A stretch of 5,417 bases of DNA, taken from JBLHKS01 sp047620505 (GTDB taxonomy: Bacteria > Verrucomicrobiota > Verrucomicrobiia > Verrucomicrobiales > DEV007). This document shows, piece by piece, positions 1 through 5,330 of the stretch. Positions within the stretch are counted from its first letter, which is position 1, and every line of letters starts with the position of its first letter. The notes beneath the pieces are model-generated. The model had not been told where the DNA came from. It was given only the letters and a program-made list of their open reading frames with translations, and did not search any database. Location of the stretch: NCBI GenBank assembly GCA_047620505.1, contig JBLHKS010000337.1:1-5417 (forward strand). The letters run 5' to 3'. The translations under genes were made by a program, and so were the position numbers.

Positions 1-1
1 G

Positions 2-253
2 CTGACCAAGGCACTGAGCAAAGAACTCGCGAAACGACGGATCACCGTCAACGCCGTCGCCCCTGGTGTGGTTCTAACCGAGATGGGCGAGTCGATTCCC
101 GAGGCTGCACGCCAGAAAATGCTCGAAGTGATTCCGATGGGCTACTTCGGCGAACCCGAAGACATTTCGAACGCGATTCTCTTCCTGTGCAGCGATCTTG
201 CGGCTTACATTACGGGCCAGACGATCCATGTAAATGGCGGCTGGTACGGCTGA
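2..253 (+). CDS. fabG: 3-oxoacyl-ACP reductase FabG-like SDR oxidoreductase, C-terminal part (5' end outside window)
   Basis: The last 83 codons of a short-chain dehydrogenase/reductase, in frame from base 2 to TGA at 251-253. Visible SDR features are ITVNAVAPG (strand beta-6 and the substrate-loop PG motif), the P-x-G-x-x-G/E-P-E-D-I region (PMGYFGEPEDI), the LFLCSDLAAYITGQ helix and strand, and the terminal HVNGGWYG. The order and spacing closely match the C-terminus of FabG, which reduces 3-oxoacyl-ACP with NADPH in cytosolic fatty-acid elongation. The Rossmann TGxxxGIG motif and catalytic Tyr-xxx-Lys lie upstream of the window; the first visible residues (LTKALSKELAK) normally follow the YxxxK helix directly. 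Because the substrate-defining half is missing, another SDR (for example a sugar or polyhydroxyalkanoate dehydrogenase) cannot be excluded. It converges with the DUF255 gene across a 15-bp gap, with no clear terminator between them. Confidence 0.82.
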   Translation: MTKALSKELAKRRITVNAVAPGVVLTEMGESIPEAARQKMLEVIPMGYFGEPEDISNAILFLCSDLAAYITGQTIHVNGGWYG

Positions 254-268
254 AGCGATTCGGCTCGA

Positions 269-2518
269 TCACTCAGCGCCGGAATCGATACCGAGGTTCT
301 TCAGCATCTCCGCGATCTCGTTCGTCGGCGCTTTGCATGCCCCTTTTTCACAAATGTAGGCGGTCGGCTTCCCGCCCTGCTGAATCTGATACTCGGTCAG
401 CGGAGACAGCTTCGTAATCTCCGGATTTTCACCCTCGGGCCGCAAAATCACTACTTTGTTGGGCAAGAATGGCTTGCGAACCGCGGCCAACATTTTGCCG
501 ACCATTTCCGAATCCGCTGGACCCGAAATCACGATCTCATTCGACGGACCGTGATAGAAATCAAGAGCGAGGAGCACCTGCGGAAACGCCGACGGCGCAG
601 TTTGGATCTGATTGCCGAAAGTCTCGAAAATCTCTTCCATCAACTTTCCGTAGCCCTTCGTGTTTTTGCCATCAAGCGTAATATGATAGAGCCTGGCGAG
701 GTTCAAAGCCGCGACCGCGTTTCCAGCTGGAATAGCGCCACCGTAGAGCTTCTTGGAGCGGACGAGGAGTTCCTCGGCGTCGTTCGCGGTCATGAAAAAC
801 GCGCCATTTTCATCATCGCGAAAATGTTCGATCATCACGTCGGTCAACGAAATCGCGGCTTCCAGGTATTGCGGTTCGAATGTCGCCTCGTAGAGATCGA
901 GCAAGCCCCAGGACATGAACGCGTAGTCTTCCAAGTGAGCCGGGAGGCCGGCTGGACCTCCGCGAGAGCGCTTGAGCAATCGGCCATCCTCGGTGCGGTG
1001 GTTTTTGAGGACGAAGTCAGCGGCTTTCTTCGAAGCGTCGCGGTATTCGTCCGAATCCAACGCCTGAGCTCCCTTCGCGAGCGCCGCAATCATAAGACCG
1101 TTCCAGTCCGTCAGGATTTTATCGTCCTTCTGGGGATGAATCCGCCCTTCGCGATGCGCGAAGAGTTTTTGCCGAATCGCTTCGAGCTTAGCGGGCTCGA
1201 TCGCTGGCTTGTCAGTCAGACGCGGGATGCTTTTACCCGTTATTTCACGGTTCGCCTCTTCAACGAAGTTTCCATCCTCTGTAATATCGTAAGTCGCGTT
1301 GAAAAGTGCGCCGTCTTCTTCTCCTAGGACCTCTACGATTTGTTCAGGCGTCCAAATGTAGAAAGTTCCTTCCTCGCCTTCGCTATCGGCGTCCTCTGCG
1401 CTGTAAAATCCACCTTCCGGCGCGGTCATGTCGCGCAAAACGTAGGTGAAAATCTCGCGAGCGATGTCCGCGTAGAACTCGTCGCCCGTGACCTGATAAG
1501 TCTCGATGTGGGCGATCGCGAGGAGCGCCTGATCGTATAGCATTTTCTCAAAGTGCGGCAGAAGCCAGACGCGGTCAGTCGAATAGCGGTGCGTGCCGTA
1601 GCCGATATGATCATAGACTCCGCCTTTCCGCATCTGACGGAGCGTGTGCTCGACCATTTCCAACGCTTTCGCGTCGCCAGACCTTTTATGATAACGCAGG
1701 AGGAAAGAAAGATTCGGCGGCACTGGAAACTTCGGCGCAGATCCGAACCCGCCATGCTCCGTATCGTAATCGCGGCTCAGTTTCTGGAACGCCTGATCAA
1801 AGACTTTTGCCTCAGGAATCTCCGTCGCTTCGCCCGCCGTCATCCCTTGAAGGAAGTCTGTGATCCGAGTCGCCTCCGCCAGCAGCTGCCCACGATCATC
1901 CGCCCAGAATCCGTCCACCAACGTCAGCATCGAAATCAAACCGCGACGACCTGGCTGATCATCCTTCGGAATGTAAGTTCCCGCGAAAAACGGCCGCTTA
2001 TCCGGAGCCATGATCACCGTCATCGGCCAGCCGCCGCGCCCGGTCAGCTGCTGCGTCACCGTCATGTAGACCTCATCGATGTCCGGTCGCTCTTCGCGGT
2101 CGACCTTAATAGCGATGTAATTTTCGTTGATCACCTTCGCGACCTCCTCGTCCTCAAACGACTCGTGCTCCATCACGTGACACCAGTGACAAGTCGTGTA
2201 GCCGATCGACAGAAACACCGGCTTGTCCTCCTCCGCCGCCTTCTTGAAAGCCTCCTCGCCCCAGGGACGCCAATCGATCGGATTGCGCGCGTGCTGCTGG
2301 AGATACGGGCTCTGCTCGAAAATCAGCCGATTGAACTCCTCGCCACCGTCTTTCGGGAGCTTCGCGATCTCTTCGGCACTCGGGAGTGGCGCGCGGACAT
2401 GTCCATGCTCTTCCTCGTCGACCTTTTCGGTCGTATCCGAACTCGGATTCTGGGCGCAACTGGTCATGGTGGATAAAAAGAAGGCGATGAACGCCAGAAG
2501 GGGAATTTTAATCTTCAC
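269..2518 (-). CDS. DUF255 / YyaL-type thioredoxin-domain protein, predicted lipoprotein
   Basis: About 749 residues from the chosen GTG start (2516-2518). N-terminal residues MKIKIPLLAFIAFF then STMTSC form a short basic n-region, a hydrophobic core and a lipobox-like site with Cys21; Ala follows Cys, so outer-membrane sorting is likely (inference). The DUF255 thioredoxin-like domain is at roughly 60-200, with SPYLQQHARNPIDW, the redox motif CHWC (Cys110/Cys113; bases 2180-2191) and GGWPMTV. An (alpha/alpha)6-barrel-like region follows (~235-650) with WLLPHFEKMLYD (327-338), SAEDADSEGEEGTFY (373-387) and DDKILTDWNGLM (465-476). The C-terminus has PTAYICEKGAC (Cys723/Cys728). This architecture matches bacterial YyaL and animal SPATA20; the biochemical activity of the family is not settled. 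Open frame continues upstream to a TTG at 2569, but GTG 2518 gives the cleanest signal peptide. Neither start has a strong Shine-Dalgarno sequence. It appears monocistronic. Confidence 0.9.
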   Translation of the reverse strand: MKIKIPLLAFIAFFLSTMTSCAQNPSSDTTEKVDEEEHGHVRAPLPSAEEIAKLPKDGGEEFNRLIFEQSPYLQQHARNPIDWRPWGEEAFKKAAEEDKPVFLSIGYTTCHWCHVMEHESFEDEEVAKVINENYIAIKVDREERPDIDEVYMTVTQQLTGRGGWPMTVIMAPDKRPFFAGTYIPKDDQPGRRGLISMLTLVDGFWADDRGQLLAEATRITDFLQGMTAGEATEIPEAKVFDQAFQKLSRDYDTEHGGFGSAPKFPVPPNLSFLLRYHKRSGDAKALEMVEHTLRQMRKGGVYDHIGYGTHRYSTDRVWLLPHFEKMLYDQALLAIAHIETYQVTGDEFYADIAREIFTYVLRDMTAPEGGFYSAEDADSEGEEGTFYIWTPEQIVEVLGEEDGALFNATYDITEDGNFVEEANREITGKSIPRLTDKPAIEPAKLEAIRQKLFAHREGRIHPQKDDKILTDWNGLMIAALAKGAQALDSDEYRDASKKAADFVLKNHRTEDGRLLKRSRGGPAGLPAHLEDYAFMSWGLLDLYEATFEPQYLEAAISLTDVMIEHFRDDENGAFFMTANDAEELLVRSKKLYGGAIPAGNAVAALNLARLYHITLDGKNTKGYGKLMEEIFETFGNQIQTAPSAFPQVLLALDFYHGPSNEIVISGPADSEMVGKMLAAVRKPFLPNKVVILRPEGENPEITKLSPLTEYQIQQGGKPTAYICEKGACKAPTNEIAEMLKNLGIDSGAE

Positions 2519-2606
2519 GAGCGGAGCCTGGCACCGTTCGCGAACCGACACAACCGCTACCGGGAGCAACCGTCCTCAATTTTCACCTCTCAGCCACCTG
2601 GAGAAG

Positions 2607-2690
2607 ATTGGCCGTAGGCCAATTTCAACGCAGCCCGGGGCACCGCCCCGGGAACTCAAGATCCTGTCAATGTTGTTGGCTGAAGGCCAA
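2607..2690 (+). repeat. Tripartite REP-like module M1 (three hairpins, + orientation)
   Basis: Three palindromes in order. H1 at 2607-2623 is ATTGGCC-gta-GGCCAAT, a perfect 7-bp stem. H2 at 2634-2652 is CCCGGGGC-acc-GCCCCGGG, a perfect 8-bp stem preceded by GCAG (2630-2633), a variant of the GTAG tetranucleotide seen before other copies. H3 at 2676-2690 is TTGGCTGAAGGCCAA. H1 and H2 are separated by about 11 nt and H2 and H3 by 23 nt; the same spacing recurs in M2 and M3. The module ends 20 bp beyond the stop codon of the transposase gene and starts about 90 bp upstream of the DUF255 start. A U-tract is absent after H2, so it is better read as a REP-type mobile palindrome than as an intrinsic terminator. 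Confidence 0.85.
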
Positions 2691-2710
2691 TTTCAAATCG
2701 CCGCACTCGG

Positions 2711-3163
2711 TCAATCCCACACGTATCCCTCATCATACTCAACTCTGTAACGTTTCAAAAATCCGCGAAACTCATCCTGAAAACTCACGGCCCGATGATG
2801 CTCTTCCTGACAGCGAACATACTTTTCCACCGCCACGCGATGCGTCGGGCTGACCGAAAACATCCCATATCCGCTCTGCCAATAAAACTTCTCATACCCG
2901 GGCCCCATCGTTTTCATCCATTTGGACGACTCGCGCTTCACAACCTCGACAATCTTAACCGGGGACCTCATTTTGCCGATATCGAATAGGATATGGACGT
3001 GATCCGCCACCCCGCCCACGACCACGAAGGGACAATCTTGATCTCGAACCAGCTTCGCCAGACATCCGTGGAGTTTCGGGCGAATTTCGGAATCGATAAA
3101 TGGATGTCGGTTCTTCGTGCTGAAGATCAAATGCGCGTAGAGTTGGGTCAAAGATTGAGGCAT
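2711..3163 (-). CDS. IS200/REP-associated Y1 (HUH) transposase
   Basis: A 150-residue protein starting MPQSLTQLYAHLIFSTKNRHPF and ending YDEGYVWD, both characteristic of short IS200-like single-tyrosine transposases. The HUH metal-binding motif is in GGVADHVHILF (His55, His57), and the likely nucleophile is Tyr115 in VEKYVRCQEEHH, after WQSGYGMFSVS. These enzymes cut and join single-stranded DNA at hairpins next to a short guide sequence. All hallmark motifs are present and the length is normal for the family, so it may be active. ATG 3163 is chosen because relatives begin there. The frame stays open to a TTG at 3289, but that extra N-terminus is translated repeat. No Shine-Dalgarno sequence is obvious. 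Inverted palindrome modules M1 and M2 bracket the gene, an organisation like REP-associated transposase (RAYT) loci. Confidence 0.9.
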   Translation of the reverse strand: MPQSLTQLYAHLIFSTKNRHPFIDSEIRPKLHGCLAKLVRDQDCPFVVVGGVADHVHILFDIGKMRSPVKIVEVVKRESSKWMKTMGPGYEKFYWQSGYGMFSVSPTHRVAVEKYVRCQEEHHRAVSFQDEFRGFLKRYRVEYDEGYVWD

Positions 3164-3206
3164 CTGGGTTTTGGTGCGAGATTTTGAATATCGAAGCCGG
3201 GTGTAG

Positions 3207-3289
3207 TTGGCCTTCAGCCAACATTCCGCGATTCTGGCGAGGTTCCAGGGGCGATGCCCCTGTCTACGGTGAAAATGGCCGTTGGCCAA
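3207..3289 (-). repeat. Tripartite REP-like module M2 (- orientation)
   Basis: Read on the minus strand, H1 (3289-3275) is TTGGCC-aac-GGCCAT, H2 (3262-3246) is CAGGGGC-atc-GCCCCTG with a perfect 7-bp stem and a GTAG at 3267-3264 one base before it, and H3 (3221-3207) is TTGGCTGAAGGCCAA. H3 is a perfect 15-nt inverted copy of H3 in M1 (2676-2690). The H2-H3 spacer is 24 nt and contains GAACCTCGCC, which recurs in the decayed copy M4. It lies 43 bp upstream of the transposase ATG with H3 facing the gene, so M1 and M2 form inverted flanks. GTAG also stands directly before the H3 palindrome when read on the plus strand (3203-3206). Confidence 0.83.
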
Positions 3290-3342
3290 ACAGGAGCGAC
3301 CGCATCAAGGCTTGGAATGTTCGACAACCGATCCAATTGCAC

Positions 3343-3424
3343 TTGGCCAAAGGCCAAACTAAACGTAGCCCGGGGCATCGCCCCGGGTACTCTGTCGCAG
3401 GGTCAATGTTGGCTGAAAGCCAAC
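3343..3424 (+). repeat. Tripartite REP-like module M3 (+ orientation)
   Basis: H1 at 3343-3357 is TTGGCC-aaa-GGCCAA (6-bp stem). H2 at 3369-3387 is CCCGGGGC-atc-GCCCCGGG (8-bp perfect stem) preceded directly by GTAG (3365-3368). H3 at 3408-3424 is GTTGGCT-gaa-AGCCAAC (7-bp perfect stem, the best-formed H3 in the window). The H1-H2 spacer is 11 nt and the H2-H3 spacer 21 nt. M3 lies head-to-head with M2, separated by a 53-nt unique spacer. Compared with M1, stems are conserved while loops and spacers vary, which suggests selection on structure (inference). Confidence 0.85.
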
Positions 3425-3455
3425 TTCACGAGATTTTAGATGTCGAGGCCGAGGG

Positions 3456-3502
3456 CAATTGGCCTTCAATCTAAAACCCGCGATCGGGCGAGGTTCCCGT
3501 AA
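3456..3502 (-). repeat. Decayed module M4: H3 remnant plus M2-like spacer
   Basis: On the minus strand this reads GAACCTCGCC, then CGATCGCGGG, then GATTGAAGGCCAATT. M2 reads GAACCTCGCC, AGAATCGCGGAATG, then TTGGCTGAAGGCCAA in the same positions. The spacer is therefore clearly homologous to that of M2, while the H3 left arm has lost its GGC (GATTGAAGGCCAA), so the hairpin no longer folds well. No GGGGC-type H2 lies at the expected place; an unrelated 9-bp hairpin (3512-3536) sits there instead. Confidence 0.6.
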
Positions 3503-3511
3503 GACCCGGCG

Positions 3512-3536
3512 GCGTCACCGAATTCCGCGGTGACGC
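3512..3536. repeat. Perfect 9-bp inverted repeat (hairpin) upstream of hemC
   Basis: GCGTCACCG (3512-3520) pairs perfectly with CGGTGACGC (3528-3536) around a 7-nt loop. No T-run follows on either strand, so it does not look like a rho-independent terminator. It occupies the place of H2 in decayed module M4 and may be a second type of REP palindrome. It ends 160 bp before the hemC start; a role in the hemC leader is possible but unsupported. Confidence 0.6.
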
Positions 3537-3643
3537 AGGAGTTAAAGAGGCGATTCCCTGAAACGTCCGATTTCTTCAGGCAGACTGGTCAGGAGACCGA
3601 ACGGGCGTTGTCGAGCATCCGCCGACGTGAGGGTGGAATTGAA

Positions 3644-3670
3644 ACGCGGATAAAAAGGATTTACGCGGAT
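3644..3670. repeat. Short direct repeat ACGCGGAT x2 upstream of hemC
   Basis: ACGCGGAT occurs at 3644-3651 and again at 3663-3670, separated by AAAAAGGATTT, which itself holds a GGAT. Read on the opposite strand it is an ATCCGCGTnnATCC type of motif, similar to short intergenic repeats remembered from PVC and other genomes. The rest of the 3164-3696 gap holds modules M2-M4 and the 9-bp hairpin; no further convincing gene is visible in it. The pair lies just upstream of hemC, so an operator or an unrelated dispersed repeat are both possible. Confidence 0.35.
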
Positions 3671-3696
3671 CGATTGCGCGACATCATGCGAGCGCA

Positions 3697-4680
3697 ATGG
3701 CAAACGAGGCAATTTCGAACTCCAAACGGGTGATTCTAGGAACACGCGGCAGTGCTCTGGCTTTGACCCAGGAAAAAATGACCCGCGAGCTACTCGAGGG
3801 GCTCGGATTTACCGTGGAGAAAAAGATCATCGCGACGACGGGGGACAAGCGGCAGGACCTGAAGCTTTCCGCACCGGACTTGGACAAGGCGGTTTTCACG
3901 AAGGAACTCGAAGAGGCGCTGGAGGCGGGCGAGATCGACGCGGCGGTCCACAGCTTGAAGGACGTGCCGACGATTCTGGAGGATCAGTTCGCGCTGGTCG
4001 CGGTGCTGCCGCGGGCTCCGATCGAAGACGTGATTGTCGGCAAACCGGGCCAGCAGCTGCTGGGCGGGATCGATGATCTTGCGAAGGGCGCGACGGTGGC
4101 GACGAGCAGCGTTCGGCGGGCTTGTCAGCTTCGGCACCTGCGGCCGGATTTGAACGTGATCGACATTCGCGGTAACGTCCCGACGCGGCTTCGTAAAGTC
4201 GCCACCCTGCCGGAAATCGATGCGACCGTGCTGGCTCGCGCGGGTTTGATGCGGCTCGGCTACGATTTGAGCGGGGCGACCTTGCGCTTTGAGGATCACG
4301 ATCTGCCGATCCACATCGTTGACCCGAAGACGATGATTCCAGCGGCAGGGCAGGGGGCGATTGCGATCGAAATCCGCGCCGCCGACGCCGAAACCGCGGC
4401 TGTGTTCGGCCAGATCAATCACGAGCCGACTTGGCTGCGGATTCGAGCCGAACGCGCGTTTCTTCATGCGCTCGGGGCCGGCTGCCAAACTCCGGTGGGC
4501 GTTCACACCGAATTTCAAGACGGCAACCGACTGCGGATGCGCGCGATCGTTTTCCAAGATGATCAGCCCGAACCGCAGACGGCCGAAATTGAAGGTGACG
4601 CCGCTGACGCCGAGGGCCTTGCCGCTAGTTTGATGGCTGAACTCGGTTCGGCTCCGGAAAGGACCGAACGGGAACGATAG
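3697..4680 (+). CDS. hemC: Hydroxymethylbilane synthase (porphobilinogen deaminase)
   Basis: A 327-residue cytosolic enzyme that polymerises four porphobilinogen molecules into hydroxymethylbilane in heme/tetrapyrrole synthesis. Domain 1 begins VILGTRGSALALTQ (Arg17), followed by ATTGDKRQD, FTKELEEALEAGEIDAAVHS and the catalytic LKDVP with Asp89. ATSSVRRACQL (Arg140, Arg141) and IRGNVPTRL (Arg158, Arg164) supply substrate and cofactor carboxylate-binding arginines. IPAAGQGAIAIE is present, and the C-terminal domain has the dipyrromethane-attachment cysteine in GAGCQTPVG (Cys263). All key residues are intact. It is slightly longer than the usual ~310 residues because of a charged tail (APERTERER). 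ATG 3697 was chosen; there is no clear Shine-Dalgarno sequence, and an in-frame GTG at 3730 sits just before the conserved core. No hemA or hemD is adjacent, so it seems to stand alone. The downstream gene converges. Confidence 0.96.
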   Translation: MANEAISNSKRVILGTRGSALALTQEKMTRELLEGLGFTVEKKIIATTGDKRQDLKLSAPDLDKAVFTKELEEALEAGEIDAAVHSLKDVPTILEDQFALVAVLPRAPIEDVIVGKPGQQLLGGIDDLAKGATVATSSVRRACQLRHLRPDLNVIDIRGNVPTRLRKVATLPEIDATVLARAGLMRLGYDLSGATLRFEDHDLPIHIVDPKTMIPAAGQGAIAIEIRAADAETAAVFGQINHEPTWLRIRAERAFLHALGAGCQTPVGVHTEFQDGNRLRMRAIVFQDDQPEPQTAEIEGDAADAEGLAASLMAELGSAPERTERER

Positions 4681-4752
4681 CCCGACCTTGGTTACTCCTT
4701 CACGGCGACGAGCACGATCAGGGGTTCCAAACTCCCGGCCTATCCGATTCGC

Positions 4753-5238
4753 TTAATAGAGATGCCGGTGCCGCCTGCAAGCACCGAAGGTCGTGATGCT
4801 CTCGCGATGAACAGGAGGCGCTACTCGGCATCGGCATCCTCGATTTGTTGGCCGCTTCGATTTTTCTAACTCGATAAACTCTTTGATCTTGAGTAAAATC
4901 GACGCGGTCAATTCGGTGGCGAGATCCTGTGCTGCTTCACTAAATCGCAGTGAAACTGTGCTTGGCAGACCATGCGTATCGGCTACCAGAATGGGTGTCA
5001 TTTCGTGGCGTGTTACGCCCCTTTCGCCATCGTCGATGAGGTTATGGGATAATCCGCGATCCCGCATCCATGTGAGAGCGCTCTGTCCGGAACCGCATTC
5101 GTAGCATAGCTGGAATCCCTCAAATGTGTGGCCGGATCCCTCCCAGAGAATCAACTCCATATCAGAGCAGGTGAACCATCTGCGGAACGATACGCCCGGG
5201 ATCTGTCGAACGTTCGAAATCTCCCGTAGTGCGTCCAA
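4753..5238 (-). CDS. Conserved hypothetical protein with extended C-terminus
   Basis: 161 codons from a TTG start (5236-5238) to TAA. The core (residues ~7-126) has VRQIPG then RRWF (11-22), MELILWEG, FEGFQLCYECG (39-49), ALTWMRDRGLSHNLIDDGE (54-72) and EMTPILVAD (79-87), then a helical end with EFIELEK. I recognise this motif series from small uncharacterised bacterial proteins (RQIPG...RRWF...DLIVW...GFQLCYD...ALTW...HNxxDDGE...MTPIL), but know of no function. There is no signal peptide or membrane segment. The tail (127-161; bases 4756-4860) is Arg/Cys/His-rich and looks like translated non-coding DNA, suggesting that the native stop was lost. The start is uncertain: an upstream AAGAAAA is a weak ribosome site, and the frame is open back to a TGA near 5293-5295. 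It converges with hemC across about 70 bp. Confidence 0.7.
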   Translation of the reverse strand: MDALREISNVRQIPGVSFRRWFTCSDMELILWEGSGHTFEGFQLCYECGSGQSALTWMRDRGLSHNLIDDGERGVTRHEMTPILVADTHGLPSTVSLRFSEAAQDLATELTASILLKIKEFIELEKSKRPTNRGCRCRVAPPVHRESITTFGACRRHRHLY

Positions 5239-5279
5239 TTTTCTTTGGCGAACGTTTGAGGCCAGCGGCGCGGGCGTCG

Positions 5280-5330
5280 AGCGAAAAATTAGTCACCGGC
5301 GTTAATCCTGCGTCTGCTGCGCCGTCTTGT
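5280..5330 (+). pseudogene. Remnant of a DJ-1/PfpI-family (type 1 glutamine amidotransferase-like) C-terminus, 5' exon of the intron
   Basis: The plus-strand frame starting at 5280 reads SEKLVTGVNPASAAPSC. KLVTGVNPASA matches the conserved C-terminal segment of bacterial DJ-1/PfpI proteins (typically G-x-L-V/I-T-G-Q/V-N-P-A/Q-S-S/A). The rest of the domain is absent: upstream in the same frame there is no PfpI-like sequence, and the opposite strand is taken by the hypothetical gene from 5238 leftward. A neighbouring frame (5255-5290, FEASGAGVERK) might be further, frameshifted PfpI sequence. The fragment stops at the predicted intron boundary at 5330/5331. The assignment rests on about 11 residues recognised by eye, so it is tentative. 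Confidence 0.35.

Noticed and set aside
551..1327. 258-codon plus-strand open frame inside the DUF255 gene
   Set aside because: It is antisense to strongly conserved DUF255 coding sequence and its translation shows no recognisable motif; a GC-rich shadow frame.
1553..2476. 307-codon plus-strand open frame opposite the DUF255 N-terminal half
   Set aside because: Arg/Leu/His-rich translation typical of the complement of a real gene; the minus strand carries the CHWC and GGWPMTV motifs.
2634..2652. GC-rich hairpin as a rho-independent terminator for the transposase gene
   Set aside because: The stem is strong but no T-run follows on either strand, and the same palindrome occurs at 3369-3387 within a repeat module away from any gene end.
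3207..3500. CRISPR array
   Set aside because: Repeats are short, palindromic, alternate in orientation and have unequal spacing; no regular direct repeat/spacer pattern and no cas genes.
3639..3667. Possible hemC promoter TTGAAA-17 nt-TACGCG
   Set aside because: The -35 and spacing are reasonable but the -10 is poor and overlaps the ACGCGGAT repeat; not enough to call.
3790..4557. 255-codon minus-strand open frame opposite hemC
   Set aside because: hemC is intact with all catalytic residues; the antisense frame is a by-product of codon bias.
4646..4669. GTTCGG/CCGAAC inverted repeat at the hemC 3' end
   Set aside because: It lies within coding sequence, has a 6-bp stem with a 12-nt loop and no T-run; probably chance.
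4741..4880. attC-like site (GGCCAACAA on the minus strand) next to the hypothetical gene, suggesting an integron cassette
   Set aside because: No complementary GTTRRRY partner or attC-like folded arms could be found in the flanking sequence.
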